NCBI RefSeq assembly: GCF_009733845.1
Contig: NZ_WNXZ01000005.1
Location: 295,332 to 359,331, forward strand
Source: Pseudactinotalea terrae
GTDB lineage: Bacteria; Actinomycetota; Actinomycetes; Actinomycetales; Beutenbergiaceae
Direction: 5' to 3'
Length of the DNA stretch: 64,000 nucleotides
In this document: positions 48,554 to 57,403 of the stretch, in pieces
Position numbering within the stretch: position 1 is the first letter of the stretch
How the letters are laid out: the number at the start of each line of letters is the position of its first letter
Translations under genes and position numbers: made by a program
The notes under the pieces: model-generated
Database searches by the model: none
Told to the model about the DNA's origin: nothing
What the model saw: the letters and a program-made list of their open reading frames with translations, nothing else

Positions 48554-49132
48554 TCACAGTGCGACATCAGCGACCTCCCATCTTTCGCGCAACCGTTGCA
48601 GGCTACGGCGGATGTGACTCTTGACGGTGCCGAGCGGAATCCCTGTGCGATCGGCGATCTGGTGGTGCGTGAGGTCCTCGTAGAACGCGAGCGAGATGAT
48701 CGTGCCTTGCGGCTCCCCGAGCTCGGCGATCGCGTCGGCTACGAGCACGCTGTCGACGACATGCTCGGCGGTGTCGCGGTCCGCGCCCCGCACGGGCTGA
48801 TCGGCAGCTGCCGACTCCACGCTCTCGCGCTGCCGGGCGCGCCGCCCGAGCGCGTCTGCGATCGCGTGCCGCGTGATGCCCACGAGCCATGCCGGCAGCG
48901 GTCCACGAGCCGGGTCGAACCGATGCCGGGTCCGCCATGCCTCGACGAAGACGTGCTGGGTGAGGTCTTCGGCCTCGGTGTGCTCCCCCAACGCCCGCAG
49001 CGCGAGCGTGTGGACCAGCGGCGACCATCGGTCGTACGCCTCACGGACGGCGCCCGGGTCGCCCTCGCGGAAGGACGCAGCGAGCTCCTCGTCCACTGCT
49101 GCCACCTCCGAGACCGCTCCATGATCGCCCAT
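48554..49132 (-). CDS. ECF RNA polymerase sigma factor, SigK-like
   Basis: A 192-residue ECF sigma factor with region 2 (YDRWSPLVHTLALRALG, EDLTQHVFVEAWR) and region 4 (TIISLAFYEDLTHHQIADRT, GTVKSHIRRSLQRLRERW). It lacks sigma regions 1 and 3. The cotranscribed RskA-like anti-sigma supports a SigK-type assignment. It is 19 bp downstream of the sortase gene on the same strand, so the sigma factor probably directs its own operon and envelope genes. Confidence 0.88.
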   Translation of the reverse strand: MGDHGAVSEVAAVDEELAASFREGDPGAVREAYDRWSPLVHTLALRALGEHTEAEDLTQHVFVEAWRTRHRFDPARGPLPAWLVGITRHAIADALGRRARQRESVESAAADQPVRGADRDTAEHVVDSVLVADAIAELGEPQGTIISLAFYEDLTHHQIADRTGIPLGTVKSHIRRSLQRLRERWEVADVAL

Positions 49133-49151
49133 GTGCCCGGTGTTCGGCGTC

Positions 49152-49865
49152 CTAGCCCGGTACCGCGGTCACGATGACATTGGAACGATAGCTGCTCGCG
49201 GACTCGTCCCACTGCCCTCCGCACGTGATGAGCACGAGCTTGGGTTCGCCGTCGCGCTCGAAATAGGGTGTCAGGTCGAGGGAGAGCTTCTCCAGCACCT
49301 CGACGGAGATGACCCGATAGGTGTGCTCGGCGCCTGCCTCGTCGGTCACCTCGATCAGCTCGCCGCCCGAGAGCCCGCTCAAACGGCTGAACGGGCCGCG
49401 CGGAGTGATCACCGACCCGGCGTGGGCGAGGATCACGGTGGCCCCTCGGTCTGCGCCTGCCCCGGGGCCGAAGCGGTACCACCCGGCGTCGAGAGCATCG
49501 GCCGGGACCTCGGTCTGCCCGTCCGGTGCGATCCCGACCGGCAGCACCGGCATGTCGATGTCCAGGTCCGGCACGCTCACGGCCGTGGGTGGTGCACCCG
49601 CTGTCTCGGTCGTCAGCGGCTCCGTGGCGTCGACGCGAGGGACGGCGTCGGGGCTCTGCGGTTCGGTCGCCTCGACTGCTGGCTCGGGTTCGGTGACGGC
49701 GGTCGTGGTCGGAGCATTCCCTGGGTCCAGGGTGGTGGTCGGCTCGACCTGTCCCGACCCGCAGGCAGCCAGGGCGAGGACCAGCCCAGCCGCCAGCAAC
49801 GAGAGCGCACCGGCCGCGCGGGTGTGCTGCACCCGCGCGGCCGGTGTGAGGGTCGGACGACTCAC
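49152..49865 (-). CDS. Class F sortase (lipoprotein-anchored)
   Basis: A 237-residue sortase. The N-terminus has a signal sequence and lipobox-like LAACG (cysteine near residue 35), then a Thr/Pro/Glu-rich linker (about 38-95) and the sortase barrel with the catalytic His in ILAHAG near 148, Cys in LVLITCGG near 214 and Arg in SSYRSN near 226. Class F enzymes attach or process cell-wall proteins in actinobacteria. GTG start overlaps the stop of the DUF4397 gene (GTGA). Confidence 0.88.
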   Translation of the reverse strand: MSRPTLTPAARVQHTRAAGALSLLAAGLVLALAACGSGQVEPTTTLDPGNAPTTTAVTEPEPAVEATEPQSPDAVPRVDATEPLTTETAGAPPTAVSVPDLDIDMPVLPVGIAPDGQTEVPADALDAGWYRFGPGAGADRGATVILAHAGSVITPRGPFSRLSGLSGGELIEVTDEAGAEHTYRVISVEVLEKLSLDLTPYFERDGEPKLVLITCGGQWDESASSYRSNVIVTAVPG

Positions 49866-50689
49866 GCGGCGCTTCGGTCGGTGCCCTTGCCGGTGGAGAT
49901 GCGGCGGGTCAGCGCGACGCCACCGAGGGCGAGCAGCGCTCCACCCACGAGCAGCATCGGGGCGAGCCCACCCTCCTCGGGCACACGCACCTCACCGGTC
50001 GGGACACCCTCGGGTGCCGAGTGGCCGGCGGTCACCGTCTGGGTCGCGAGGGCGAGAGTGCCGTCCTCGAGGCTGCCCCAGGCGTAGACGACGGTCAGCG
50101 TGCCGTCCGTGACCGGCACGTCGGCAGGGCCGAGCAGAGGCTCCGTGGTGCCGGCAGCGGCCACAGCCGCGGGAACCGTGCCGGCGGGCAGGTCGAGGGT
50201 CGCCTCGGCACCGTTCTCCAGGGCTGACACGACAGCCTCGTCACCCGCGAGGATGTCGACGGCCGGCGCGGCAGCGACGTGACGCACCGTCAGCCGACCC
50301 TGACCGGCCTCGGTGGCCGAGGTGTCGTTGGTGAACAGCGCCGCGGTGGGGGCGCCGTCGGCATCGAGGTGCGCGACGGCGGTGTAGCTCGTCATGGCCT
50401 CGAGCTCGAGGTCGATCGGGCCGATCACCGGCTCGCTGTCGTCGGTCGCGTCGGATCCGGTGATCGCCACGGTGTAGGTGCCTGCCGGTAGCTCGAGCGG
50501 TCCGGCGAGCTCGCCCGGGGTGAAGTCGTCCAGGGTCAGCTCGCCGTTGACCCAGACGTCAACGGTGGTGTCCGGGACGCCGTGCAGCACGGAGAGCTGT
50601 GCATCCTCGGGTGCCGCCAGGGCGGGTGCCGCCGAGGATGCGAGCAGCACTCCTCCGAGGCCGAGGGTGAGGTAGGTACGCAGTCGCAT
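49862..50689 (-). CDS. Secreted DUF4397 domain protein with C-terminal membrane anchor
   Basis: A 275-residue exported protein: a signal peptide (1 to about 25), two DUF4397-type beta domains (QLSVLHGVPDTTVDVWVNGE near 30 and LTVRHVAAAPAVDILA near 135), then a Pro/Glu-rich linker, a hydrophobic helix (GLAPMLLVGGALLALGGVAL) and a basic tail. The tail looks like a cell-wall sorting region, but no classical LPXTG is evident (VPEEGG precedes the helix). It heads the operon with the sortase, which may act on it. AAGGAG precedes the ATG. Confidence 0.85.
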   Translation of the reverse strand: MRLRTYLTLGLGGVLLASSAAPALAAPEDAQLSVLHGVPDTTVDVWVNGELTLDDFTPGELAGPLELPAGTYTVAITGSDATDDSEPVIGPIDLELEAMTSYTAVAHLDADGAPTAALFTNDTSATEAGQGRLTVRHVAAAPAVDILAGDEAVVSALENGAEATLDLPAGTVPAAVAAAGTTEPLLGPADVPVTDGTLTVVYAWGSLEDGTLALATQTVTAGHSAPEGVPTGEVRVPEEGGLAPMLLVGGALLALGGVALTRRISTGKGTDRSAA

Positions 50690-50818
50690 GTCGAGCTCCT
50701 TGGGTTGCGCCCGGGGTGGGCGAACGTGTCTGACATGGACTACTTCCGCTGCGGGATGAGTCTTGGATGCACCTCGGCGAACTTTTCTTGGTTTTTTCTT
50801 CCGGCCGGTCGGCGAGCC

Positions 50819-51847
50819 TCAGAGCGCGGGGCGCCCCTGGTAGGCGATCTCGCGGTGCGCCACCCGATAGCCCAGCTGCTCGTTGATCGCGATCATCCAG
50901 GGGTTCACGTGCGAGTTCCAGGTCACGAGCGAGCGCAGCCCGGGCGCCTCCTGCGCGAGGCGCCGATGGGTCGCGACCTTGAGCGCCAGGCCCAGCCGGT
51001 GCCCGCGGTGCTCGGGCATCACGAGCGTGTTCTCCTGCCAGCCCATCGTGGTGCCCTCGCCGCTGTGGAACTCGACCACGCTGTTGCCGGCGAAGGTGCC
51101 ATCGGGGGCGACGGCCACGGCGATCAGCGACCGCTTCCCGGAGTCTCGACGGCGCTGCTCGGCCAGGCGGATGCGCTCGGGCGTGTACTCGGGAGCCTCG
51201 TGCTCGACGTCCTCGTCGGGGTCGTCGAGATCGAGCTGACGCAGCAACGCGCCGTAGGCGGGAAGGTACTCCTCGGGGACGGCATCGTCGAACGAGATCA
51301 CCCGGTAGTCGCCAAGCTTCTCGGCGGCCTGGGCGGCGAGGTCGTCCAGCAGAGACTCCGCCAGCGGAAGATCGAGCACCCGGCACACGGCCACGTTCTT
51401 GCGATCGACGCCGAGGGCGCGGGCGACGCGGTTGGCGGGAAGCTGTGGGTCGTCCGGGTCGCCCTCGGCCGGGATCGCGCCGTAGCCGGTGATCAGCGAG
51501 CGCCCGGTCGCGCGGATCGCCGGGATCAGCGCCTCCGTGACGAGCGCGGTCGCCACCCCCTGGCCACGGTGCTCGGGGTGGACCGACATCTCGACGTGGA
51601 CGGCATCGAGGTTCTCGTTCAGCGGGACGAAGGTGCCGACGTACCCGACGATGCGATCGTCGCCGGTGACCGCGACCCAGTGCCCAAGATCCCAGAACCG
51701 GTTCGGCGCCAGGCGAGCCCTCGTCTGCTCGACCGAGTAGCTCTCGACACCGCCGAACAGGGCGGCAGCGCACGCCTCCTCGAAGAGCTGGTACTGGGCG
51801 AGCTCGCGGTCGGAGGAGACGTCGAGTGGGCGCACGGTGACGTTCAT
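50819..51847 (-). CDS. GNAT N-acetyltransferase, two tandem domains
   Basis: A 342-residue protein with two GNAT modules: HPEHRGQGVATALVTEALIPA near residues 93-112 and MPEHRGHRLGLALKVATHR near 277-295. The C-terminal NPWMIAINEQLGYRV is typical of acetyltransferases. The ATG at 51847 gives the canonical MNVTVRPLD start. It is unlike the GNAT at 5899 in sequence. Acceptor unknown. Confidence 0.87.
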   Translation of the reverse strand: MNVTVRPLDVSSDRELAQYQLFEEACAAALFGGVESYSVEQTRARLAPNRFWDLGHWVAVTGDDRIVGYVGTFVPLNENLDAVHVEMSVHPEHRGQGVATALVTEALIPAIRATGRSLITGYGAIPAEGDPDDPQLPANRVARALGVDRKNVAVCRVLDLPLAESLLDDLAAQAAEKLGDYRVISFDDAVPEEYLPAYGALLRQLDLDDPDEDVEHEAPEYTPERIRLAEQRRRDSGKRSLIAVAVAPDGTFAGNSVVEFHSGEGTTMGWQENTLVMPEHRGHRLGLALKVATHRRLAQEAPGLRSLVTWNSHVNPWMIAINEQLGYRVAHREIAYQGRPAL

Positions 51848-51904
51848 GGACCCCACCCAAGCACCACGGCCCCTGGGAGGCAGCACGCTTTTCGGGCTCC
51901 GGCC

Positions 51905-51975
51905 CGCCGAGCTCGTCGCAGAACGTCGGGTTCGTTGGGAGTACCCGGCGTACTGGGCGGTTTGCGACGAACTCG
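51905..51975 (-). repeat. 71-bp inverted-repeat element (family C, copy 2)
   Basis: Reverse-complement relative of 34575-34645 with equal length; arms near 51906-51924 and 51958-51975 are inverted repeats. It lies between the divergent GNAT and rlmC genes. Confidence 0.65.
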
Positions 51976-51999
51976 GCGAGGAGTCAGGCTGAGCCCACG

Positions 52000-53100
52000 A
52001 TGGACTGCTCCTACTACGCCGCCGGTCGCTGCCGCTCCTGCACGCAGATCGAGGTCCCGTACCCCGAGCAGCTGGCGACCAAGCAGCGCGAGGTGAGCGA
52101 CGCCGTCGGGGCGGTCGAGTGGGAGCCGCCGTTCCACGGTCCCGAGGCGGGCTTCCGCAACAAGGCCAAGATGGTGGTGGCCGGCACGATCGCCGAGCCG
52201 ACGCTGGGGATCCTCGACCGCGGGGGGTTGGGCATCGACCTGGCAGGTTGCCCGTTGCACGAGCGCGCCGTCGTGGCCGCGATGCCCGCGCTGCGCGAGC
52301 TCATCACCCGGGCGCGGCTGACGCCGTACTCGGTGCCCGAGCGCCGGGGCGAGCTCAAGCACGTCCTCGTCACGGGATCGCCCGACGGCGAGCTGATGAT
52401 CCGTTTCGTGCTTCGCTCGAGCGAGGCGCTGCCCCGGCTGCGCAAGCACCTGGGTGAGCTGCGGGAGCAGCTGCCGCACGCCGTCGTGATCAGCGCGAAC
52501 CTGCTACCCGCGCACGCGGCGCTGACCGAGGGCGAGCAGGAGATCCCGCTCACCGAGGCGCAGCTGCTCACGATGCGGCTCAACGACGTCGACCTGCTGC
52601 TGCGGCCCGGCGGGTTCTTCCAGACCAACTCCACCGTCGCGGCCGGGCTGTACCGGACCGCGGCCCAGTGGACCGACGAGCTCGCACCGGGCAGTGTGAG
52701 CGACCTGTACTGCGGCGTCGGCGGGTTCGCGCTACACCTGGCCGCTCCCGATCGGGAGGTCACTGGCGTCGAGACCAGCGCCGAGGCGGTCGACGGCGCC
52801 CGGCTGGCTGCTGCGCGGCGCGGTGCCGCCGCGCGTTTCGAGGTCGGTGACGCGACCGCGACGGCGTACCTCGACGCGGACCTCGTGGTCGTGAACCCGC
52901 CGCGGCGGGGCATCGGCGAGCTGGCAGCGCGGCTGGACGCGTCCCGTGCGCGGCACGTCCTCTACTCCAGCTGCAACCCGGCCACGCTCGCCCGTGACCT
53001 CGCCGCGATGCCCAGCCTGCGCCCCGTGCGGGCGCGCCTGTTCGACATGTTCCCGCACAACCAGCACGCCGAGGTGCTGGTGCTGCTGGAGCGGCGCTGA
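52000..53100 (+). CDS. rlmC: 23S rRNA (uracil-C5)-methyltransferase RlmC
   Basis: A 366-residue TrmA/RumA-type methyltransferase with a short N-terminus carrying the iron-sulfur cysteines (C3, C11, C14 and C83 in LAGCPLHERAV). It has the SAM motif VSDLYCGVGGFALHLA near 238, NPPRRG near 301, the catalytic SSCNPATL near 326 and a C-terminal FPHNQHAEVL. The absence of a TRAM domain and the total length fit RlmC, which methylates U747. The start MDCSYYAAGRCRSC is the family start. Confidence 0.92.
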   Translation: MDCSYYAAGRCRSCTQIEVPYPEQLATKQREVSDAVGAVEWEPPFHGPEAGFRNKAKMVVAGTIAEPTLGILDRGGLGIDLAGCPLHERAVVAAMPALRELITRARLTPYSVPERRGELKHVLVTGSPDGELMIRFVLRSSEALPRLRKHLGELREQLPHAVVISANLLPAHAALTEGEQEIPLTEAQLLTMRLNDVDLLLRPGGFFQTNSTVAAGLYRTAAQWTDELAPGSVSDLYCGVGGFALHLAAPDREVTGVETSAEAVDGARLAAARRGAAARFEVGDATATAYLDADLVVVNPPRRGIGELAARLDASRARHVLYSSCNPATLARDLAAMPSLRPVRARLFDMFPHNQHAEVLVLLERR

Positions 53101-53112
53101 GCGAGCGGCGCG

Positions 53113-53511
53113 CTAAGCCTTCTTCTTGCTCTGATCCACCTTGTCGTCCTTGAGCACCCACGTCGGCAGCAGGACCGTGGCCGCGGCCGTGACGAGCCAG
53201 ACGACCAGCGTGGCCAGGATCCAGGTGGTGATGCCCCCGGTGATGCGCAGCCCGTCGGTGAGCGCGTTGGCGACGAGCAGCGCGACGAGGGTCGCGACCA
53301 GACCCATGCCACCCACGAACGCGTTCGCGTACTTGCGCGCGAGCGCGGTCACCACCGGCGTGAGCAGCGACTGGGTGAGGGCGAAGACGACGACCGCGAC
53401 GACGAAGCCCAGCACGCCCACCTCGACGCCGTCGATCAGGAGCGCTGCGACGAGCAGCCCGATGGCGGCTGATCCCAGGTAGACCGCGAGCCGGAGCACG
53501 AGTCGGATCAT
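53113..53511 (-). CDS. Phage-holin-like (holin 4_2 family) membrane protein
   Basis: A 132-residue protein with four membrane helices and a lysine-rich tail, of the Phage_holin_4_2 type that is common as a chromosomal gene in actinobacteria, usually unrelated to a phage. The ATG at 53511 has TAGCGT 6 nt upstream; the GTG at 53517 would be inside that leader. It is convergent with rlmC, 12 bp between stops. Confidence 0.85.
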   Translation of the reverse strand: MIRLVLRLAVYLGSAAIGLLVAALLIDGVEVGVLGFVVAVVVFALTQSLLTPVVTALARKYANAFVGGMGLVATLVALLVANALTDGLRITGGITTWILATLVVWLVTAAATVLLPTWVLKDDKVDQSKKKA

Positions 53512-53517
53512 GACCAC

Positions 53518-53523
53518 ACGCTA
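53518..53523 (-). promoter_or_regulatory. -10 box of leaderless holin-like gene
   Basis: TAGCGT (minus strand) ends 6 nt before the ATG at 53511. Confidence 0.45.
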
Positions 53524-53597
53524 GAGCGGTTCGGCCGGCGGCAATACCCCCAGTTCAAGGGGCTCCCCGAGCTCGGGTGGGGCCCTGAGGCGCTGGG

Positions 53598-54959
53598 TCA
53601 GCCGGAGGCGTTGCCCGTCACGTTCCACGACGCGAGGCGGAGCGCAGGCGCGGAGTGAGCGGTGGCGGACCAGGAGTCCGGGTCGGTGACCGCGACGGGG
53701 CCGACGCCGAGAACCTGACCTGGTGCCAGCGCGCCCGGGTAGGACTGCGTGAAGCGGACGTTCTGGACCGCGCCGCGCACCTCGCCGTCCTCGATCAGCC
53801 ACATGCCGTTGCGGGTCAGCCCGGTCACGGTGACCTGGCGAGGATCGAGCACCCGGGTGTACCAGAAGTCCGAGACCAGCAGGGCGCGCTCGACGCCGTC
53901 GAGCAGCGGCGCCGCCGCGCGCGCCACCGGACCGGCGACGGTCGGGTCACCCGCGACGCCCACCGCCGGGCCGGGCTCGATACCCAGGTGCGCTGCGACC
54001 GGCATCCCGACTCCGAACCCGTGGCCGGTGGAGCTGGCACCGGCCTCGGCGGCCGTGCGGCGGTCGTGAGCGACCTGGACGCTGACGCCGGCGTCGACGA
54101 ACCGCTGGCGCTGCTTCGGGGTGCCCTCGGCGTCCACGGTGACGCCCCAGGCGGGGCCGTCGTCGATCAGCGTGATCGACGGATCGAGCTGCTCGAGACC
54201 GGGTTCGACGAACGAGGCGCCGTCCAGCGCCAGCCGGCCGTTGAAGCCGTACATCGCGAGCGTCGAGACGATTCTCACGGCCGCGGCCGGCTCGAGGATG
54301 ACCTCGTAGCGACCCGGAGGCAGCTCGATCGCATCCTTGCCGGCACGTGCCTTCGCCGCCGCGAGCGCGCCGGCTGCGTGCGGGTCCAGCTCGGCATGCG
54401 TGCGCACCCGGCTGCGCGAGACGCCGTCGACGCCGTCGAGGGTGGCGATGCCATCGACCGACGAGGCGGCGCTGCACATCGACGCGGACTGGCCGCCGCT
54501 CGTGGCGACGCCGGCCTCCGACCGGTAGCTCTTGACGTAGCCGGACGCGCTCAGCCCGCCGGCGCCTTCGATGAACGCTGCCACCGCGGCGGCCCGCTCA
54601 GCAGGTGTCGAGCCCGCCTGCTCCTGGGTGGGCGGCACCGGAGCCGCGTGGGCCACGCCGGCCCAGCGTGGGTCGCGCGGCGCCAGGGCGAGCGAGTCGG
54701 CGACCCGGGCTGCCAACGCCTCGATCGCTGCGCCGTCGCCGGCGCCTGCGAGACCCGAGGTGAGCGTGAGGGTGCGGCCGTCGGAGTGCGCGGTGACGCG
54801 CGCGGACCACGCGTCGTCGGCGACGTTCTGGTGGATCGCGGAGCTCGCGAACCGTGTCAGGTGCTCCTCGCTGCGCTCGATGAAGGCGACCACCTCGGCG
54901 CCGGGCAGGCGCGTGGCGACCGCCTCGACCGCGCGCGCTGCGGCGTCGGCCGGGCTCAC
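53598..54959 (-). CDS. pmbA: TldD/PmbA family metalloprotease, PmbA (TldE) subunit
   Basis: A 453-residue partner of TldD. It has the PmbA-like fold with YVKSYRSEAGVATSGG near residue 142, PPGRYEVILEPAA near 216 and a C-terminal LTRNGMWLIEDGEVRGAVQN near 388, but lacks the HExxxH zinc motif, as expected for the non-catalytic subunit. The GTG start overlaps the TldD stop (GTGA), so the pair is coupled. In other bacteria the heterodimer degrades unfolded peptides and processes some modified peptides. Confidence 0.9.
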   Translation of the reverse strand: MSPADAAARAVEAVATRLPGAEVVAFIERSEEHLTRFASSAIHQNVADDAWSARVTAHSDGRTLTLTSGLAGAGDGAAIEALAARVADSLALAPRDPRWAGVAHAAPVPPTQEQAGSTPAERAAAVAAFIEGAGGLSASGYVKSYRSEAGVATSGGQSASMCSAASSVDGIATLDGVDGVSRSRVRTHAELDPHAAGALAAAKARAGKDAIELPPGRYEVILEPAAAVRIVSTLAMYGFNGRLALDGASFVEPGLEQLDPSITLIDDGPAWGVTVDAEGTPKQRQRFVDAGVSVQVAHDRRTAAEAGASSTGHGFGVGMPVAAHLGIEPGPAVGVAGDPTVAGPVARAAAPLLDGVERALLVSDFWYTRVLDPRQVTVTGLTRNGMWLIEDGEVRGAVQNVRFTQSYPGALAPGQVLGVGPVAVTDPDSWSATAHSAPALRLASWNVTGNASG

Positions 54960-56392
54960 GCCTTCACCCCCACGCGGACGTCGTGGAACCGGGCCGGCGC
55001 GGCCGGGTGGGCCGTGTGCCCGACCTGGCCGGGCTGCCCCTTGCCGCAGTTGGCCAACCCCCAGCTCACGACCTCCGAGGACAGCATGTCCATCGACTGC
55101 CAGAACCGTGGGCCGATCCCGGTGTAGGTGGGGTTCTTGAGCATGCGCCCCTTCTTCCCGTTCTTGATCTCGTAACCGACCTCGCAGCCGAACTGGAAGT
55201 TGAGACGGCGGTCGTCGATCGACCAGGAGCGGTTGGTCTCCATGTACACGCCGTCGTCGGTGGCGGCGATGATCTCCTCGAGCGTGTGCGGCCCCGGCTC
55301 GAGACCGACGTTGGTCATGCGCACCATCGGCAGCCGCCGCCAGCCGTCGGAACGGACGCTGCCCGCGTAGTCGAGTCCCGCCACGGAGGCGGAGTCGCGG
55401 CCGGCGAGGACGCCGACCCAGGTGCCGTGGTCGACCGCGAGCCGCTTCGCTGCGGCTGTGCCCTCGTCGTCGTAGCCGAACGAGCCGAGCGCACCCTCGA
55501 TCGTCGGGTCGATCGCGATCGTCATCAGGTCCGAGCCGTAGCGCAGCGACCCGAGCTGGGCGAGATCCAGCCAGGACCGGCCCGCGTACGCGGCCTCCCA
55601 CCCCAGGATGCGGTCGAGCTCGATCGCGTGCCCCACCGACTCGTGGATCTGCAGCGCGACCTGGCTGCCGTCGAGGATCAGATCGGTGACGCCCGAGGGG
55701 CACTCCGGCGCGGTCAGCAGCGCGCGCGCCTCCTCGGCGACGCGCGGTGCGTTCCCGATCAGGTCCAGCTCCTGGACGAGCTCCCAGCCCCGGGTGCCGA
55801 GCTGGCCGCCCATGCTGTTGGGGTACGAACGGCGCTGGGTCTCTCCCTCGCCGACGGCGGTCGCCTCGATGCCGCCGCCGGCCTCGCGGATGCGTTGGTC
55901 GATGCGGTGCCCCTCGCTGGAGACGAACCACTTGCTCGTGTCCCAGAACGTCAGGTACCCGACTGCGACGTCCGCGCCGTGCTCGCGCATCGCCGTGGTC
56001 GCACCGACCAGCACGTCGGCCTTGTCGGACTCGCTGACCGATGCCGGGTCGATCTCGACGGCGTTGCTCCAGCTGGCCTGCACCGGCTCGGAGGCCACCA
56101 TGCCCGCGGACGGCAGCGGGACCCGCGCACTGGCGGCCGCGATCTCGGCGGCGCGCTCACCCGCGAGCCGAGCTCCGCCCTCAAGGTCTGAGGTGGAGAA
56201 GAACCCCCAGGAGGTGCCCACGAGCGCGCGCACCCCGATCCCGACGTCGGTGCTGCGGGTCGTGTCAGCGATGTCGCCGTTGCGGGCCACCATGCGCTCG
56301 GAGCCGCGGGCCATCAGCCGCGCGTCGGCGTAGCTGGCTCCTGCGGCGAGCGCGGCCTCCACCGCGGCGGTGGCGGTGTCGAACTCAGTCAC
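54956..56392 (-). CDS. tldD: TldD/PmbA family metalloprotease, TldD subunit
   Basis: A 478-residue catalytic subunit with the HESVGHAIELD zinc motif near residue 250, YDDEGTAA near 302, and the C-terminal GCEVGYEIKNGKKG that supplies a further zinc-ligand cysteine. The GTG at 56392 is supported by TACGGT 6 nt upstream; the longer open frame to 56527 overlaps the neighbouring promoter and gene. No RiPP precursor gene is visible nearby. Confidence 0.92.
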   Translation of the reverse strand: MTEFDTATAAVEAALAAGASYADARLMARGSERMVARNGDIADTTRSTDVGIGVRALVGTSWGFFSTSDLEGGARLAGERAAEIAAASARVPLPSAGMVASEPVQASWSNAVEIDPASVSESDKADVLVGATTAMREHGADVAVGYLTFWDTSKWFVSSEGHRIDQRIREAGGGIEATAVGEGETQRRSYPNSMGGQLGTRGWELVQELDLIGNAPRVAEEARALLTAPECPSGVTDLILDGSQVALQIHESVGHAIELDRILGWEAAYAGRSWLDLAQLGSLRYGSDLMTIAIDPTIEGALGSFGYDDEGTAAAKRLAVDHGTWVGVLAGRDSASVAGLDYAGSVRSDGWRRLPMVRMTNVGLEPGPHTLEEIIAATDDGVYMETNRSWSIDDRRLNFQFGCEVGYEIKNGKKGRMLKNPTYTGIGPRFWQSMDMLSSEVVSWGLANCGKGQPGQVGHTAHPAAPARFHDVRVGVKA

Positions 56393-56398
56393 CTCACG

Positions 56399-56404
56399 AC
56401 CGTA
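56399..56404 (-). promoter_or_regulatory. -10 box of leaderless tldD-pmbA operon
   Basis: TACGGT (minus strand) ends 6 nt before the GTG at 56392. Confidence 0.45.
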
Positions 56405-56471
56405 TCCCGAACGGATCACCCTTGCCCTCCGCACGGTGGGGCATCGCCCCGCGCCGGCGATCCTCACCTGC

Positions 56472-56477
56472 GACACT
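56472..56477 (+). promoter_or_regulatory. Variant -10 box of NmrA-like gene
   Basis: GACACT ends 6 nt before the ATG at 56484; first base differs from TANNNT. Confidence 0.3.
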
Positions 56478-56483
56478 GGGCAG

Positions 56484-57389
56484 ATGTCATCGATGCGTGT
56501 GCTCGTGACCGGCGCCACCGGCTTCATCGGAGCGCGGCTCGTGCCCGCGCTCGAGGAGGCCGGCCACGAGGTTCTCGCGATGACCCGGCGGCCGGAGACG
56601 TACGAGGGGGCGGGCCGGGCGGTCGGTGCGGATGTCGCCGATCCCGACAGCCTCGCGGCCGCGCTGAGCGGCGTCGAGGTCGCGGTGTACCTGGTGCACG
56701 CGCTGGACCGGCCGGACTTCGAGGCTGCGGACCAGGCGGCCGCGCTGGCGTTCGGGACCGCCGCTGCGCAGGCCGGCGTGCAGCAGATCGTGTACCTGGG
56801 CGGGCTGGGTCCGGACGACGAAGCGGAGCTGTCGGCTCACCTTCGGAGCCGCCGCCGTACCGAGCGGCACCTGGCCGCGGCCGGGGTCCCGGTCACGACG
56901 CTGCGCGCCGCCGTGATCGTCGGTCACGGTGGCGTGTCCTGGGAGCTGACCCGGCAGCTCGTGCACAACCTGCCGGCGATGGTGGTGCCGCGCTGGGCGA
57001 GCACGCCGACGCAACCGATCGCCGTCGAGGATGTGGTGCGGTACCTCTCCGGCGTGATCGGCCGACCCGAGACGTTCGGGCGCACCTACGAGATCGGCGG
57101 CCCCGAGCAGCTGACGTACCTGCAGATGCTGCAGGGGGCTGCCGAGCAGATGACCGGGCACCGATCCCCGATCGCCCCGGTGCCGGTGCTGACGCCGCGG
57201 CTGTCCTCATACTGGCTCGCGCTGGTGACGGACGTCGACGTCACCACGGGGCGCAATCTCATCGACTCGATGGGGGTCGCCGTCGTGGTGCGCGACACCA
57301 GCATCCGGGACGTCGTCCCGTTCGAGCCCATGCCCTACAGCGAGGCGGTTCGGCTCGCCCTCGCGGAGCGCGCGGCCGACCAGCGCTGA
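56484..57389 (+). CDS. NAD(P)H-binding atypical SDR/NmrA-like protein
   Basis: A 301-residue Rossmann-fold protein with the nucleotide loop VLVTGATGFIGARLV (residues 6-20), VAVYLVHALD near 72 and IVYLGGLG near 103. The SDR catalytic YxxxK is not evident, so it may bind rather than turn over NAD(P)H, as NmrA-like sensors do. ATG at 56484 is used; a second ATG at 56493 would also work. Convergent with the CPBP gene. Confidence 0.85.
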   Translation: MSSMRVLVTGATGFIGARLVPALEEAGHEVLAMTRRPETYEGAGRAVGADVADPDSLAAALSGVEVAVYLVHALDRPDFEAADQAAALAFGTAAAQAGVQQIVYLGGLGPDDEAELSAHLRSRRRTERHLAAAGVPVTTLRAAVIVGHGGVSWELTRQLVHNLPAMVVPRWASTPTQPIAVEDVVRYLSGVIGRPETFGRTYEIGGPEQLTYLQMLQGAAEQMTGHRSPIAPVPVLTPRLSSYWLALVTDVDVTTGRNLIDSMGVAVVVRDTSIRDVVPFEPMPYSEAVRLALAERAADQR

Positions 57390-57403
57390 GGGCCGTCCCT
57401 GGT

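Noticed and set aside
50720..50790. Possible SigK-type promoter (GCATCC, 17 bp, GGAAGT) upstream of the DUF4397 gene
   Set aside because: The -10 half departs from the CGAATA-like pattern I know for SigK; too weak to list as a feature.
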